A stretch of 64,000 nt of DNA from Aliiroseovarius sp. S1123 (GTDB taxonomy: Bacteria > Pseudomonadota > Alphaproteobacteria > Rhodobacterales > Rhodobacteraceae). The notes under the pieces are model-generated. The model worked only from the letters and a program-made list of their open reading frames with translations. It made no database searches and was not told the origin of the DNA. The translations under genes and the position numbers were made by a program. The stretch lies in contig NZ_JALKBE010000002.1 in NCBI RefSeq assembly GCF_023015885.1, positions 372,001 through 436,000 on the forward strand, read 5' to 3'. Below are positions 1 to 8,734 of this stretch, piece after piece. The stretch's first letter is position 1. Each line of letters opens with the position of its first letter.

Positions 1-107
1 GAGGGGAATGTGTCGGTCTCAAACCCCGACAGGGACAGCCACTGAGATATGGACTGTCGCATGTCCTGTTCATCATCGACGATTGCGACTTTAATTGCCT
101 GTGCCAT
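1..107 (-). CDS. dctD: DctD-type response regulator, N-terminal fragment
   Basis: Only the first 35 codons lie in the window; the gene runs off the left edge. The visible protein begins MAQAIKVAIVDDEQDMRQS, the start of a receiver domain with the acidic pair (VDDE) that binds magnesium near the phosphorylated aspartate. It lies 29 bases downstream of a DctB-type sensor kinase on the same strand. This is the usual dctB-dctD arrangement, in which DctD is a sigma-54-dependent activator of C4-dicarboxylate uptake genes. The AAA+ and DNA-binding domains are outside the window, so the DctD assignment rests on the partner and the N-terminus. Confidence 0.8.
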   Translation of the reverse strand, partial: MAQAIKVAIVDDEQDMRQSISQWLSLSGFETDTFP

Positions 108-136
108 GGCGCCCTCCTGCGTGCGCTTCTTGTTTG

Positions 137-1945
137 CTATTCAGCAGCTTCAATATCGGCGTCTTCTGCTTTTAAGATAGGTAGTTCGACCTCAAATACA
201 GCCCCTCCGTCCTGACCGTTGCGCGCAATTAAGCGCCCGCCAAGGTCAGAAACGATGCCTGACGAGATCGCCAGCCCCAATCCAACCCCGTCACCCGGGG
301 CTTTGGTCGTGTAGAAGGGTTCAAATAGACTGTCCAAATCGTCCACGCCGTTTCCGTTGTCCCGCACCGAGATCAAGGCGTAGTCGCCAAGGCTGACAAT
401 GATGTCGACCTGCGGCAGCTCGACTGATTTGGTCGCGTCCAGTGCGTTGCGCAGCAAATTGATCAGGACTTGTTCCAAGCGCAAGCGATCGCCCATCACC
501 ATCACCGGATCGCGCGGAATATTGCGCGTGATGCGGACTTCACGGCGCTTCAGCTGGGGTTCCATCATCGACAGCGCCGAGGACACGCAGTCGCGCACAT
601 CCATCGGCTCGAAAGAATCGCCGCCTTTGCGGGCATAGGATTTCAGCTGACGGGTGATGGCCCCCATGCGCCCAATCAGATCGTCGATCCGCTGGAAACT
701 GGACAGGGCTTCGTCCGGGCGTTTGCGCTGCAACAGCAGGCGCGCACCGGCCAGATAAGTTTTCATTGCTGCCAAGGGCTGGTTCAGCTCGTGGCTGACC
801 GCCGCCGACATCTCACCCAGAGCCGCCAGTTTCGAGCTTTGAGCCAATGTCTGCTCGGCCACTTGCAGGTTTTCCTCGGCCCGTTTGCGTTCCGCAATCT
901 CGCGCTGAAGGGCAAGGTTCAGCTGGCGCAGCTCGGCTGATTCCTGTGCGAACTCTGCGCTGCGCCATTGGGCGCGGCGACTGATCACATAGAAGAGCAG
1001 CGACAGCAGCATGGCGAAGGTCATGATTTCCAGCGACAAAACCGTATTCACCTTCTCGCGCACCGAGGCATATGAGGTGAACGAGGTCATGCGCCAGCCC
1101 TGAAACGGTACGCGTGTTTCATGCCGCATCACCGCTTCGCCCAGATAGAGCACTTCGGCAGGCAGGCCGGACCAATCAATCGCCTGACGGGCGGAGCGGC
1201 GGATCGCTTCGGGCGCGGACACCGTCGCCAGTGCCTCGCCTTCCGGCTTGCCGCGCCAGCGAGATTCGGTCGCGAGGATCACGTTCCCTTCGCTGTCCGT
1301 CACCAAAACCGCGTCCGAGATCCCAGCCCAGCTGTCTTCAAACTTGCGCAGGTCCACGCCGACGACAATCACGCCCAGCAAATTGCCCGCCTGTTCGATC
1401 TTGCGCGAATAGGTGAACGCGTATTGCCCGGCCTCGGTCTGGACGGTCGTGAAAACAGTTTCGTTACTGCGCAGTGCACCGACAAAGTAAGGGTCTGCGC
1501 GATGCTGCGACCCGAGTGTTTCGCGATTTGTCGTGGCAACGGCGCGCCCATCACGGTCGAGAAGAAGCAGCGACGCGGCCTCAATCTCGTCCAGATAGGA
1601 AATCAGACGCGCGGTACTTTGCGAGTAGTCCGAGGTGTTCAGCGCGGAAATCAGCGCGGGATCGCGGGACAGCAGAAGCGGGACGACGGAATTTCTCTGT
1701 AACTCGCTGATCAGGTTGCCGGAATAGAGCGCCACGCGCAGCTCGGCCCGGTTGCGAGTCGTTTCGGTATAGCGCTCGGTCAGAAGCTGGTTCGAAATAT
1801 AGACAACCGCCACGGCCAATGAGATCAAAGCGATCAGCACCAGCCGCCCGCGTATGCTGACCCCGGGCCGCGGTGGCCGCGGGTCAGGCAAGGTGTGTGT
1901 GGTCTCGTCCCCCATAGGGGAAAGATAGGGCGCATCACGCCCCAT
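137..1945 (-). CDS. dctB: C4-dicarboxylate sensor histidine kinase DctB
   Basis: Membrane sensor kinase that would phosphorylate the adjacent DctD in response to succinate, fumarate or malate. The 602-residue protein has a transmembrane segment near residues 33-52, a periplasmic double-Cache-like sensor region to about 300, and a second transmembrane segment near 305-325. A coiled coil follows, then the HisKA motif SHELNQPLAAMKTY with the phosphorylated histidine at about 385. The ATPase domain shows an N box (INLLRNALDA) and G boxes (DNGNGVDD, GVGLGLAIS). HELNQPLAA is typical of DctB-type kinases. The ATG at 1945 is chosen; a GTG lies one codon upstream and another ATG at 1915, and none has a good Shine-Dalgarno. 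It starts 5 bases after purQ ends but is functionally unrelated to it. Confidence 0.9.
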   Translation of the reverse strand: MGRDAPYLSPMGDETTHTLPDPRPPRPGVSIRGRLVLIALISLAVAVVYISNQLLTERYTETTRNRAELRVALYSGNLISELQRNSVVPLLLSRDPALISALNTSDYSQSTARLISYLDEIEAASLLLLDRDGRAVATTNRETLGSQHRADPYFVGALRSNETVFTTVQTEAGQYAFTYSRKIEQAGNLLGVIVVGVDLRKFEDSWAGISDAVLVTDSEGNVILATESRWRGKPEGEALATVSAPEAIRRSARQAIDWSGLPAEVLYLGEAVMRHETRVPFQGWRMTSFTSYASVREKVNTVLSLEIMTFAMLLSLLFYVISRRAQWRSAEFAQESAELRQLNLALQREIAERKRAEENLQVAEQTLAQSSKLAALGEMSAAVSHELNQPLAAMKTYLAGARLLLQRKRPDEALSSFQRIDDLIGRMGAITRQLKSYARKGGDSFEPMDVRDCVSSALSMMEPQLKRREVRITRNIPRDPVMVMGDRLRLEQVLINLLRNALDATKSVELPQVDIIVSLGDYALISVRDNGNGVDDLDSLFEPFYTTKAPGDGVGLGLAISSGIVSDLGGRLIARNGQDGGAVFEVELPILKAEDADIEAAE

Positions 1946-1950
1946 CACAA

Positions 1951-2619
1951 TCAGGCAGCGACGACGCTGTCGACCAACGAGCGGAACATTGCCACCCCGT
2001 CAGTGCCACCATGCAGCGCATCTACGCAGCGTTCCGGGTGCGGCATCATGCCAAGAACACGACGGTTCTTGGAAATCACGCCTGCAATATCGCCGGTCGA
2101 GCCGTTGGGATTGTCGGTATAGGTAAATGCAATCCGGCCCTCATCGCGCAGCTGTGCCAGCTTTTCATCCGTGACGTTGTAGTTGCCGTCATGGTGCGCC
2201 ACCGGCACGGTGATTTCCTGACCTTGCGCGTAGCCCGACAGGAAATCACATTCGGTGGTTTCCACTTTCAAACCAACGGGTTTGCAGATGAACTTCAGGT
2301 TCGCGTTGCGCATCAGCGCGCCGGGCAGAATGCCGGTTTCGGTCAGCACCTGAAAGCCGTTGCAGATGCCGATGGCATAGCCGCCACGTTCGGTGTGTTT
2401 GATCAGCGAACGGGTAATCGGCGACTGGGCTGCAATGGCCCCGCAGCGCAGGTAATCTCCGAACGAGAACCCACCGGGCACGCCGACGATATCCAGATCG
2501 GTCGGCAGCTCGGTTTCCTTGTGCCAGATCATCTGGACCTGTGCACCGGCGCGCTCGAACGCGACCGCAAGATCGCGGTCACAGTTCGAACCCGGAAAGA
2601 CAATGACACCCGCCTTCAT
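1951..2619 (-). CDS. purQ: Phosphoribosylformylglycinamidine synthase, glutaminase subunit PurQ
   Basis: Class I glutamine amidotransferase subunit (222 aa) that supplies ammonia to PurL for formylglycinamidine ribotide synthesis in purine biosynthesis. Visible signatures are the N-terminus MKAGVIVFPGSNCDRD, the nucleophile-elbow region YAIGICNGFQVL with the catalytic cysteine, and the C-terminal histidine/glutamate motif MMPHPERC. The start is set by the conserved N-terminus. Its ATG shares one base with the purS stop codon (TGATG), implying translational coupling. purL is not in the window. Confidence 0.97.
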   Translation of the reverse strand: MKAGVIVFPGSNCDRDLAVAFERAGAQVQMIWHKETELPTDLDIVGVPGGFSFGDYLRCGAIAAQSPITRSLIKHTERGGYAIGICNGFQVLTETGILPGALMRNANLKFICKPVGLKVETTECDFLSGYAQGQEITVPVAHHDGNYNVTDEKLAQLRDEGRIAFTYTDNPNGSTGDIAGVISKNRRVLGMMPHPERCVDALHGGTDGVAMFRSLVDSVVAA

Positions 2620-2849
2620 CACAGCACCTGAATGGCGTAGTTTTCGATCACGGTGTTGGCCAGAAGCTTCTCGCACATATCCTTGATCTGCTCTTCCGAG
2701 GTGCCTTCAGCCACGTCCAGCTCGATCACTTTGCCCTGGCGGACTTTCTCGACGCCGTCAAAACCCAAGTTGCCAAGCGCGTGGCGCACGGCCTCGCCCT
2801 GAGGGTCCAGAACGCCGGTTTTCAGCATTACATCAACACGTACTTTCAT
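2619..2849 (-). CDS. purS: Phosphoribosylformylglycinamidine synthase subunit PurS
   Basis: Small 76-residue subunit that bridges PurQ and PurL in the three-part FGAM synthase found in many bacteria. The sequence (MKVRVDVMLKTGVLDPQGEA, then VRQGKVIELDV) matches the family in length and in its two beta-alpha-beta repeats. It lies 12 bases downstream of purC and overlaps purQ by one base, so the three form one transcriptional unit. Confidence 0.96.
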   Translation of the reverse strand: MKVRVDVMLKTGVLDPQGEAVRHALGNLGFDGVEKVRQGKVIELDVAEGTSEEQIKDMCEKLLANTVIENYAIQVL

Positions 2850-2861
2850 CGGTACACTTCC

Positions 2862-3626
2862 TTAGTTGATCAGGGTCGGTTTGGAGGCGGCATGGGTTAC
2901 GTTCGAGGGCAGAACCCCCAGACGTCGCGCGACCTCGGTATAGGCATCATTCAGGTTGCCAAGGTCATGACGGAACACGTCTTTATCCAGCTTCTGGCCG
3001 GTTTCGATGTCCCACAGACGGCAGCTGTCAGGGCTGATTTCGTCGGCAACGATAAGACGCTGGAAATCGCCTTCGTATACGCGACCGAACTCGATCTTGA
3101 AATCGATCAGCTTGATACCGACGCCAAACATGGTGCCGGACATGAAATCATTCACACGCAGCGCCATCGCAACGATGTCATCCATATCCTGCTGCGAGGC
3201 CCAGCCGAATGCGATGATGTATTCTTCGGGTACCAGCGGATCGCCTAGCGCATCGTCTTTGTACGAGAACTCGACAATCGGGCGTGGCAGGCGGGTGCCT
3301 TCTTCAAGCCCCAGACGTTTTGCCATGGAACCGGCGGCATAGTTGCGCACGATCACTTCCAGCGGCACGATCTCGGCCGCGCGGATCAGTTGCTCGCGCA
3401 TATTCAGGCGTTTGATGAAGTGGTTGGGCACACCGATCTGGGTCAGACCGTTCATAAAGAACTCGGACAGGCGGTTGTTCAATACACCCTTGCCGTCGAT
3501 TACGTCCTTCTTCTCGGCATTGAACGCGGTCGCGTCATCCTTGAAATACTGAACAATGGTTCCGGGCTCGGGGCCTTCATACAGAACCTTTGCCTTGCCT
3601 TCATAAAGCTTCTTGCGCCGTGCCAT
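2862..3626 (-). CDS. purC: SAICAR synthetase PurC
   Basis: Phosphoribosylaminoimidazole-succinocarboxamide synthase (254 aa) joins aspartate to CAIR in an ATP-dependent step of purine synthesis. Family signatures include [15 protein letters not shown] at the N-terminus, [14 protein letters not shown] in the middle and [10 protein letters not shown] later. The start at 3626 is fixed by the conserved [11 protein letters not shown]; the frame is open for 46 more codons upstream, but these lack family similarity. It heads the purC-purS-purQ unit, and a sigma-70-like promoter lies about 75 bases upstream. Confidence 0.97.
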   Translation of the reverse strand: MARRKKLYEGKAKVLYEGPEPGTIVQYFKDDATAFNAEKKDVIDGKGVLNNRLSEFFMNGLTQIGVPNHFIKRLNMREQLIRAAEIVPLEVIVRNYAAGSMAKRLGLEEGTRLPRPIVEFSYKDDALGDPLVPEEYIIAFGWASQQDMDDIVAMALRVNDFMSGTMFGVGIKLIDFKIEFGRVYEGDFQRLIVADEISPDSCRLWDIETGQKLDKDVFRHDLGNLNDAYTEVARRLGVLPSNVTHAASKPTLIN

Positions 3627-3702
3627 GGGGTCCCTCGCGTAAGGTTGGACGAATAGCCGCGTCACGGGCCCCCTGCCCGCGCGCGACTCCGTCGTTGCCC
3701 GC

Positions 3703-3731
3703 CCTATACGGGAAAGGCCCATGTGGGGCAA
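3703..3731 (-). promoter_or_regulatory. Predicted sigma-70 promoter of purC-purS-purQ
   Basis: Read on the minus strand, TTGCCC is followed after exactly 17 bases by TATAGG. This fits the -35/-10 pattern (consensus TTGACA, TATAAT) and would give a 5' leader of about 70 bases before the purC ATG. It is a match by eye with no experimental support. Confidence 0.5.
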
Positions 3732-3909
3732 GAATATCACCCCCAAGAAACACCATCGAAACAATAAATACAGGAAATCACCCCGTTGAGAGCGCTAGCG
3801 GGGTTGCGATGCGCGCCCTTGATTGGCATATCAGACAGGAATGCGGACGCAGGCGCATGCCGCTTGTGCACGGTAAGACCAAGACCCCGCCAGTTGATAA
3901 GGGAACACC

Positions 3910-4221
3910 ATGACCACCTTTGACGATCGCGAAAGCGCCTTTGAAGCCAAATTTGCCCATGACGAAGAAATGATCTTCAAGGCCGAAGCCCGCGCCAACA
4001 AGAAACTTGGCCTTTGGGCTGCCGAGAAACTGGGCAAAACCGGCGATGACGCCGAAGCTTATGCCCGCGAAGTAATCGTTTCGGACTTCGAGGAAGCAGG
4101 CCACGAAGACGTTGTGCGTAAAGTTACCGGCGACCTCAACAGCGTCACGGCTGATGAAGTTCGCGCCAAACGCGCCGAATTGCTGGCTCAAGCCAAGAAC
4201 GAGATTATGAACGAGGGCTAA
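3910..4221 (+). CDS. DUF1476 protein, F1Fo-ATPase zeta-type inhibitor
   Basis: A 103-residue, highly charged helical protein (MTTFDDRESAFEAKFAHDEE...) of the DUF1476 family. In Paracoccus denitrificans this family was identified as the zeta subunit, which binds F1 and blocks ATP hydrolysis through its N-terminal segment. The N-terminus here, with the FDDRE.AFE..FA.DEE pattern, matches. It stands alone, away from atp genes, and is followed by a strong intrinsic terminator, so it is probably monocistronic. The inhibitory role is inferred from the family. Confidence 0.9.
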   Translation: MTTFDDRESAFEAKFAHDEEMIFKAEARANKKLGLWAAEKLGKTGDDAEAYAREVIVSDFEEAGHEDVVRKVTGDLNSVTADEVRAKRAELLAQAKNEIMNEG

Positions 4222-4246
4222 TCCCCTTCATCAGTTGAAAATGCTG

Positions 4247-4275
4247 AAAGGCGCGTCCGAAAGACGCGCCTTTTT
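4247..4275 (+). terminator. Rho-independent terminator after DUF1476 gene
   Basis: Perfect 11-base inverted repeat AAAGGCGCGTC / GACGCGCCTTT around a CGAAA loop, followed by a T run, 26 bases after the DUF1476 stop codon. Confidence 0.93.
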
Positions 4276-4409
4276 CTCAAAAGGGACCAGGCGCTCTGCC
4301 CCATAGGAAGGCGCGAGAAATTCCTAAATTTGGAGACGTTAAGACTTCTTTCGCCGCAAGCCATCATGCTGCGCAAAGGCTATGCGGGAGAAGATGGGAG
4401 CCTTCGCTT

Positions 4410-6374
4410 ATGAAACACGCCAAGGACAGATCAGGTAGACCAGCCAATCGCGGGCTGTCCGCTGCACTTTCCCGCAGCGCCGAGAACGGAATTGACCTGC
4501 GCCGTACTGCGCTGCGTCAGTTGCTACCTGTTGGCCTAACCGTTGGCCTTGTGGTCCTGCTATGGCAGCGTGTGGGCGGGTTGGATCTGCCATATATCTA
4601 CGCCTCTCTGAAAACCGTCTCTCCTTTACAGTGGCTTGGTGCCACTATGTTTTCGGTCATCTCGTTCTGGGCTCTGGGGAAATACGATGGAGTCGTCCAT
4701 CGACTGATCGGCACCGATGTCTCATCCAAAGCCGCTGAGCGGGCGGGGATTACCGCCATCGCCCTGTCGCAAACCGTCGGACTTGGCGTGATTTCGTCCG
4801 CTTTCGTCCGCTGGCGCATGTTGCCGGACCTCTCCTTGATGCAAGCCATGCGGATCTCGGCGATCGTGGCCGCGTCCTTCCTGTCCGCCTGGGCCGTGGT
4901 CGCGTCGATGATTGCGCTGACGGTCCCGATGACCTTGCCCTGGGCGGGCTGGATCGCTTGGGTGGTTCTAGCGGGCGCTGCGGTGTTCGCCGTTTTATCG
5001 GTCGTACGCCCCTCGATCATGGCCGCCCTGCACATCCCGCCCTTGCGCGCCATGGGCGCGTTTCTGGCACTGGCCCTGATTGACACCGCAGCCGCAGGTG
5101 CCGCCCTGTGGATGGTCCTGCCCGACGGGTGCGAGGTTGCGCTTCTGCCCTTGATCGCAGCCTATCTTCTGGCCTTAGGCGCGGGCCTAATCAGCAGCGC
5201 CCCCGGCGGGATGGGCGCGTTTGAGATTACTCTACTTGCCCTGCTACCTGCGTTGGACGCCGAGCCCCTTCTGGCCGCCATTCTGGCGTTCCGCGCCGTG
5301 TATTATGCACTGCCAGCACTGATCGCAGCGGTCGTGACAATTCGAGGGCCCTTGACCAAATCCCGTTCCAAAGCCGACGCCTCTGGCCCAGCCCTGGTAT
5401 CTCTGAAATCGGCACCCAGCCTACCCGCACATGTGGCACAGGTCATCACCGAAGCCCCACGCGCCGAAGCAGGCTTGCTGCGCCAAGGTCGACTGTCCTT
5501 GATGACATCAAGGCAAGGAAAACCTGCCGCGATGGCGGCCTCCTCCGGCCAAAGTCTTCTGGTTCTGTCAGATCCGCTCTCGGCAGCTACGGACCGAGAA
5601 GCCCTGCTGTCGGACATCAGCGCGCTGGCAAAACGCAGCTTCCTAAGGCCGTTCCTCTATAAGGCAGGCGGTCGCTGGGCCGCTACCGCTCGCCAAGCAG
5701 GGTGGCAGGTTCTGCCCATTGCCCGCGAAGGCTGGATCAACCCGACCACATTCACGCTGGACGGATCGAACAAGCGCCAGCTGCGTCGGAAACTTCGTCA
5801 GGCTGAGTCGGCAGGACTTGCGCTATGCGAAGCCGGCGCGGACCTCCCTCTTGCAGAGATGCAGCAGATTGCCGATGCTTGGCGCAAGGACCGTGGTGGT
5901 GAACGTGGTTTCTCGATGGGCAAATGGCATCCAGACCACCTGCCCCATGCCCGCGTTTATTTAGCGTGGCAGAACGACACACTTGTTGGTTTCCTAACCC
6001 TTCACGAGAATGCCGCGGAACAGGTTTTGGACCTGATGCGCATGCGTGTTGATGCCCCTGAAGGCACCATGCACGCCCTGCTGAATTACGCCCTCACGCA
6101 GGCGGCAACCGACAGCTGCACGCGCCTATCATTGGCGGCCGTTCCGTTAGAGGAACAATCGGGCGAACCTTGGGCATTCCACCATGCTCGACTGAAACTG
6201 GACAAGATTAGCGGAGCGGCCGGGCTGCGCCAGTTCAAGACCGCCTTCGCGCCTAACTGGGAAACTCTCTATGCGGCAGCGCCCTCGCGTATGGCGCTTG
6301 CGTTCGGGGCGCTTGATGTCTCGCGCGAGATCTGTCGTAAGTTTGATTTCGGGTCCATCAAACGGCAGCGCTAG
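4410..6374 (+). CDS. mprF: MprF-like phosphatidylglycerol aminoacyltransferase, short form
   Basis: Membrane enzyme predicted to transfer an amino acid from aminoacyl-tRNA to phosphatidylglycerol, lowering surface negative charge. Residues 1 to about 315 contain roughly eight hydrophobic segments of the flippase-type region (including GAGLISSAPGGMGAFEITLLALLP). Residues from about 340 match the soluble DUF2156 synthase domain, with the family pattern NKRQLRRKLRQAE near 450 and AWRKDRGGERGFSMGKW near 490. At 654 aa it is about 200 residues shorter than Gram-positive MprF or rhizobial LpiA, mainly through fewer membrane helices. The amino acid transferred cannot be read from sequence. It is a single gene with no obvious partner. 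Confidence 0.85.
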   Translation: MKHAKDRSGRPANRGLSAALSRSAENGIDLRRTALRQLLPVGLTVGLVVLLWQRVGGLDLPYIYASLKTVSPLQWLGATMFSVISFWALGKYDGVVHRLIGTDVSSKAAERAGITAIALSQTVGLGVISSAFVRWRMLPDLSLMQAMRISAIVAASFLSAWAVVASMIALTVPMTLPWAGWIAWVVLAGAAVFAVLSVVRPSIMAALHIPPLRAMGAFLALALIDTAAAGAALWMVLPDGCEVALLPLIAAYLLALGAGLISSAPGGMGAFEITLLALLPALDAEPLLAAILAFRAVYYALPALIAAVVTIRGPLTKSRSKADASGPALVSLKSAPSLPAHVAQVITEAPRAEAGLLRQGRLSLMTSRQGKPAAMAASSGQSLLVLSDPLSAATDREALLSDISALAKRSFLRPFLYKAGGRWAATARQAGWQVLPIAREGWINPTTFTLDGSNKRQLRRKLRQAESAGLALCEAGADLPLAEMQQIADAWRKDRGGERGFSMGKWHPDHLPHARVYLAWQNDTLVGFLTLHENAAEQVLDLMRMRVDAPEGTMHALLNYALTQAATDSCTRLSLAAVPLEEQSGEPWAFHHARLKLDKISGAAGLRQFKTAFAPNWETLYAAAPSRMALAFGALDVSREICRKFDFGSIKRQR

Positions 6375-6439
6375 CAGCATTATCCGATGCCAATTGGCCC
6401 CGAGATCGAAATCAAATCGCACTGCACATCACTTTGCGT

Positions 6440-6481
6440 ATTTGAACGCCATTCAAATGCAACATGAACGCATTGCATTTG
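6440..6481. promoter_or_regulatory. Overlapping inverted repeats upstream of the homocysteine methyltransferase gene
   Basis: Two nested palindromes share half-sites: ATTTGA-N7-TCAAAT (6440-6458) and CAAATGCAA-N10-TTGCATTTG (6454-6481). They lie 58-99 bases before the start codon, where an operator would sit. A related pair of CAAATG/CATTTG half-sites precedes the cobalamin-binding gene at 8901. The cognate regulator is unknown; a methionine-cycle regulator such as an ArsR-type SahR is one guess. Confidence 0.5.
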
Positions 6482-6538
6482 CGCCCGGCGGCGTTACGTG
6501 GCAGGTAGCGCTTAGACCAGCGGTGAACGGAGACACCC

Positions 6539-7555
6539 ATGACAGATGCCCTGACGAAACTAATGAACGAACGCGATTGGCTGATGGCGGACGGCGCCAC
6601 CGGGACGACCCTGTTCAACATGGGCCTGACCTCGGGCGACGCGCCAGAGCTATGGAACGTCGACAAGCCGGACAATATCCGCGCGCTCTATCGTGGCCCG
6701 GTCGAGGCCGGATCGGACATCTTCCTGACCAACACATTCGGCGGCAACGCCTCGCGTCTGAAGCTGCACGATGCTCAGGATCGCGTACGCGAACTGAACC
6801 GCGTTGGCGCCGAACTTGGCCGCGAGATCGCCGATGCATCGGGCCGGACCGTCATCGTGGCCGGCTCGGTTGGTCCAACGGGAGAGATCATGGAGCCGAT
6901 GGGCTCGCTGACCTTCGACAACGCAGTCGAGATGTTCCACGAACAGGCCGAGGGCCTGAAAGAAGGTGGTGCAGATGTGCTTTGGGTCGAAACCATCTCG
7001 GCTCCGGAAGAATACAAGGCTGCCGCCCGAGCTGCTGAACTGGCAGGTATGCCTTGGTGCGGCACGATGAGCTTCGATACGGCGGGACGCACCATGATGG
7101 GCTTGACCTCGGCCGATCTGGCGAAGATGGTGGAAACCCTGCCGAACCCGCCCATTGCCTTCGGCGCCAACTGTGGCGTGGGTGCTGCCGACCTTCTGCG
7201 CACCGTGCTGGGCTTCGCAGCTCAAGGGACCGAACGCCCGATCATCGCGAAGGGCAATGCAGGTATTCCGCAATATGTCGACGGCCACATCCACTATGAT
7301 GGCACGCCCGAGCTGATGGCCGATTACGCCGTTCTGGCCCGCGATTGCGGTGCCAAAATTATCGGCGGCTGCTGTGGCACGACGCCCGAGCATTTGCGCG
7401 CCATGCGTGAAGCGCTCGAGACCCGCGCCGCAAGCGGAACGCGCCCCACGCTGGACCAGATCTCGGAAGCGATTGGTGGGTTTTCATCTGCCTCGGACGG
7501 CACCGGCGACGATGCCAATCAGCCCGCACGCCGCAACCGCCGCCGTCGCAGCTGA
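6539..7555 (+). CDS. bmt: Homocysteine S-methyltransferase (Bmt-type / homocysteine part of split methionine synthase)
   Basis: A 338-residue TIM-barrel protein of the homocysteine S-methyltransferase family. It has the N-terminal DGATGTTLF motif and the three zinc-ligand cysteines C212 (GANCGVG), C278 and C279 (GGCCGTTP) that activate the homocysteine thiol. The last 35 residues are a low-complexity tail ending RRNRRRRS. It corresponds to the first module of MetH alone. A stand-alone cobalamin-binding protein is encoded 1.3 kb away, so the pair probably works as part of a multi-polypeptide B12 methionine synthase. Betaine-homocysteine methyltransferase (the Bmt label) is the alternative. The folate-binding and reactivation modules are not in the window. 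ATG at 6539 follows a weak GGAG-like site. Confidence 0.85.
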   Translation: MTDALTKLMNERDWLMADGATGTTLFNMGLTSGDAPELWNVDKPDNIRALYRGPVEAGSDIFLTNTFGGNASRLKLHDAQDRVRELNRVGAELGREIADASGRTVIVAGSVGPTGEIMEPMGSLTFDNAVEMFHEQAEGLKEGGADVLWVETISAPEEYKAAARAAELAGMPWCGTMSFDTAGRTMMGLTSADLAKMVETLPNPPIAFGANCGVGAADLLRTVLGFAAQGTERPIIAKGNAGIPQYVDGHIHYDGTPELMADYAVLARDCGAKIIGGCCGTTPEHLRAMREALETRAASGTRPTLDQISEAIGGFSSASDGTGDDANQPARRNRRRRS

Positions 7556-7578
7556 TCGACGCCATTACCACACAGACC

Positions 7579-7603
7579 GGGCGCGCGCGCAGCGCGCGCG
7601 CCC
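7579..7603. repeat. Perfect GC-only palindrome between convergent genes
   Basis: GGGCGCGCGCGC and its exact complement flank a single A, giving a 25-base dyad in the 80-base gap between the methyltransferase gene and the convergent radical SAM gene. There is no T run on either strand, so it is not a classical intrinsic terminator. It could still form a very stable hairpin at both 3' ends, or alternating purine-pyrimidine DNA. Confidence 0.7.
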
Positions 7604-7635
7604 TGCCCGCCGCAGGCGCGGGTCCATCCACGGAC

Positions 7636-8712
7636 CTAGAACAAGCTTAGCTGATCACCCTGCTGCAAGGGTGGTTCGAAAAGATCACAGCGCATATCCG
7701 GCAGATCCCTGACCAGCCCAAGCCGCTGGCAGGCCTTCTGAAACCTCTGTTTCAGAAGATCAGCCACCACACCACGCCCGACAAATCGCTCACCGAACTC
7801 GGACGTGTACTCTTTCCCATCACGCATTTCGCGGACCCGGTTCATGACACGCTCGGCGCGATCCGGATAGTGCTCGTCCAGCCAATCCTGAAACAGCGGG
7901 GCGACCTCGCCGGGCAGACGCAGCAGGATATAGCTGGCCGCCACCGCACCGGCATCGCGCCCGGCCTGTAAAATTGGCTCCAATTCGTGATCGGTCAGCC
8001 CCGGCACAATCGGCGACGCCATGACACGCACAGGCACTCCTGCCTCCGAGAGGGTCTCGATCATCCGCAGACGTCGAACTGGGCTGGGCACACGGGGCTC
8101 CATCTTGCGGGACAGATCGGCTTGTAAACTGGTGACCGAGATCCCCACCTGTGCCAACCCTTTGGCCGCCATCCGCGACAGGATATCCAGATCGCGTTCA
8201 ATCAGCGTGCCTTTGGTGATGATCAGGACAGGGTGCTGAAAGCGTTCAAGCACTTCAAGCACCTGCCGCATGATCCGGTATCGCCCTTCAATGGGTTGAT
8301 ACGGGTCGGTATTCGTCCCAAGCGCCAACGGGGCCACCTGATAGGCTTTCCTCCGCAGCTCTTTTTCCAACTGCGTGGCCGCATCAGGGCGCGCGATCAG
8401 GCGGGTTTCGAAATCCAGCCCGGCGGAATAGCCCAACCACGCATGTGTCGGTCGCGCATAACAATAGATACACCCGTGTTCACAGCCGCGATACGGGTTC
8501 AAGGATCGGTCAAACGCCAGATCAGGCGAGCTGTTTCGGGTGATGACCGAGCGCGGGCGTTCGATAAACACCTCGGTTCGGAACGGCGGCAGAGGCTCTT
8601 CTGTCCAGCCATCATCGACGCGTTCACGCTGAAATTCTTCGAATCGACCGACAGAATTGGTCGCAGCACCGCGTCCGCGGCGGCAATCTGCATCAATTCT
8701 GTCGGAACCCAT
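7636..8712 (-). CDS. PA0069-family radical SAM protein
   Basis: A 358-residue radical SAM enzyme. The N-terminus (RRGRGAATNSVGRFE) and the cluster motif C77-E-H-G-C81-I-Y-C84 within NPYRGCEHGCIYCYARPTHA match the PA0069 family, which is related to spore photoproduct lyase-like proteins; the substrate is unknown. The ATG at 8712 is preferred because the RRGRGA motif follows closely and GGAAAAG precedes it; 8721 is a possible alternative. A perfect alphaproteobacterial LexA box lies 23 bases upstream, suggesting DNA-damage induction and a repair role. Its C-terminus (QQGDQLSLF) is compatible with a beta-clamp-binding-like peptide, which is speculative. Confidence 0.87.
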   Translation of the reverse strand: MGSDRIDADCRRGRGAATNSVGRFEEFQRERVDDGWTEEPLPPFRTEVFIERPRSVITRNSSPDLAFDRSLNPYRGCEHGCIYCYARPTHAWLGYSAGLDFETRLIARPDAATQLEKELRRKAYQVAPLALGTNTDPYQPIEGRYRIMRQVLEVLERFQHPVLIITKGTLIERDLDILSRMAAKGLAQVGISVTSLQADLSRKMEPRVPSPVRRLRMIETLSEAGVPVRVMASPIVPGLTDHELEPILQAGRDAGAVAASYILLRLPGEVAPLFQDWLDEHYPDRAERVMNRVREMRDGKEYTSEFGERFVGRGVVADLLKQRFQKACQRLGLVRDLPDMRCDLFEPPLQQGDQLSLF

Positions 8713-8734
8713 CTTTTCCATAGGACCAAAATAG

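Noticed and set aside
6375-6538. Cobalamin or SAM riboswitch before the homocysteine methyltransferase
   Set aside because: No B12-box-like conserved core or multi-helix SAM aptamer pattern is visible; the region is better described by nested dyads.
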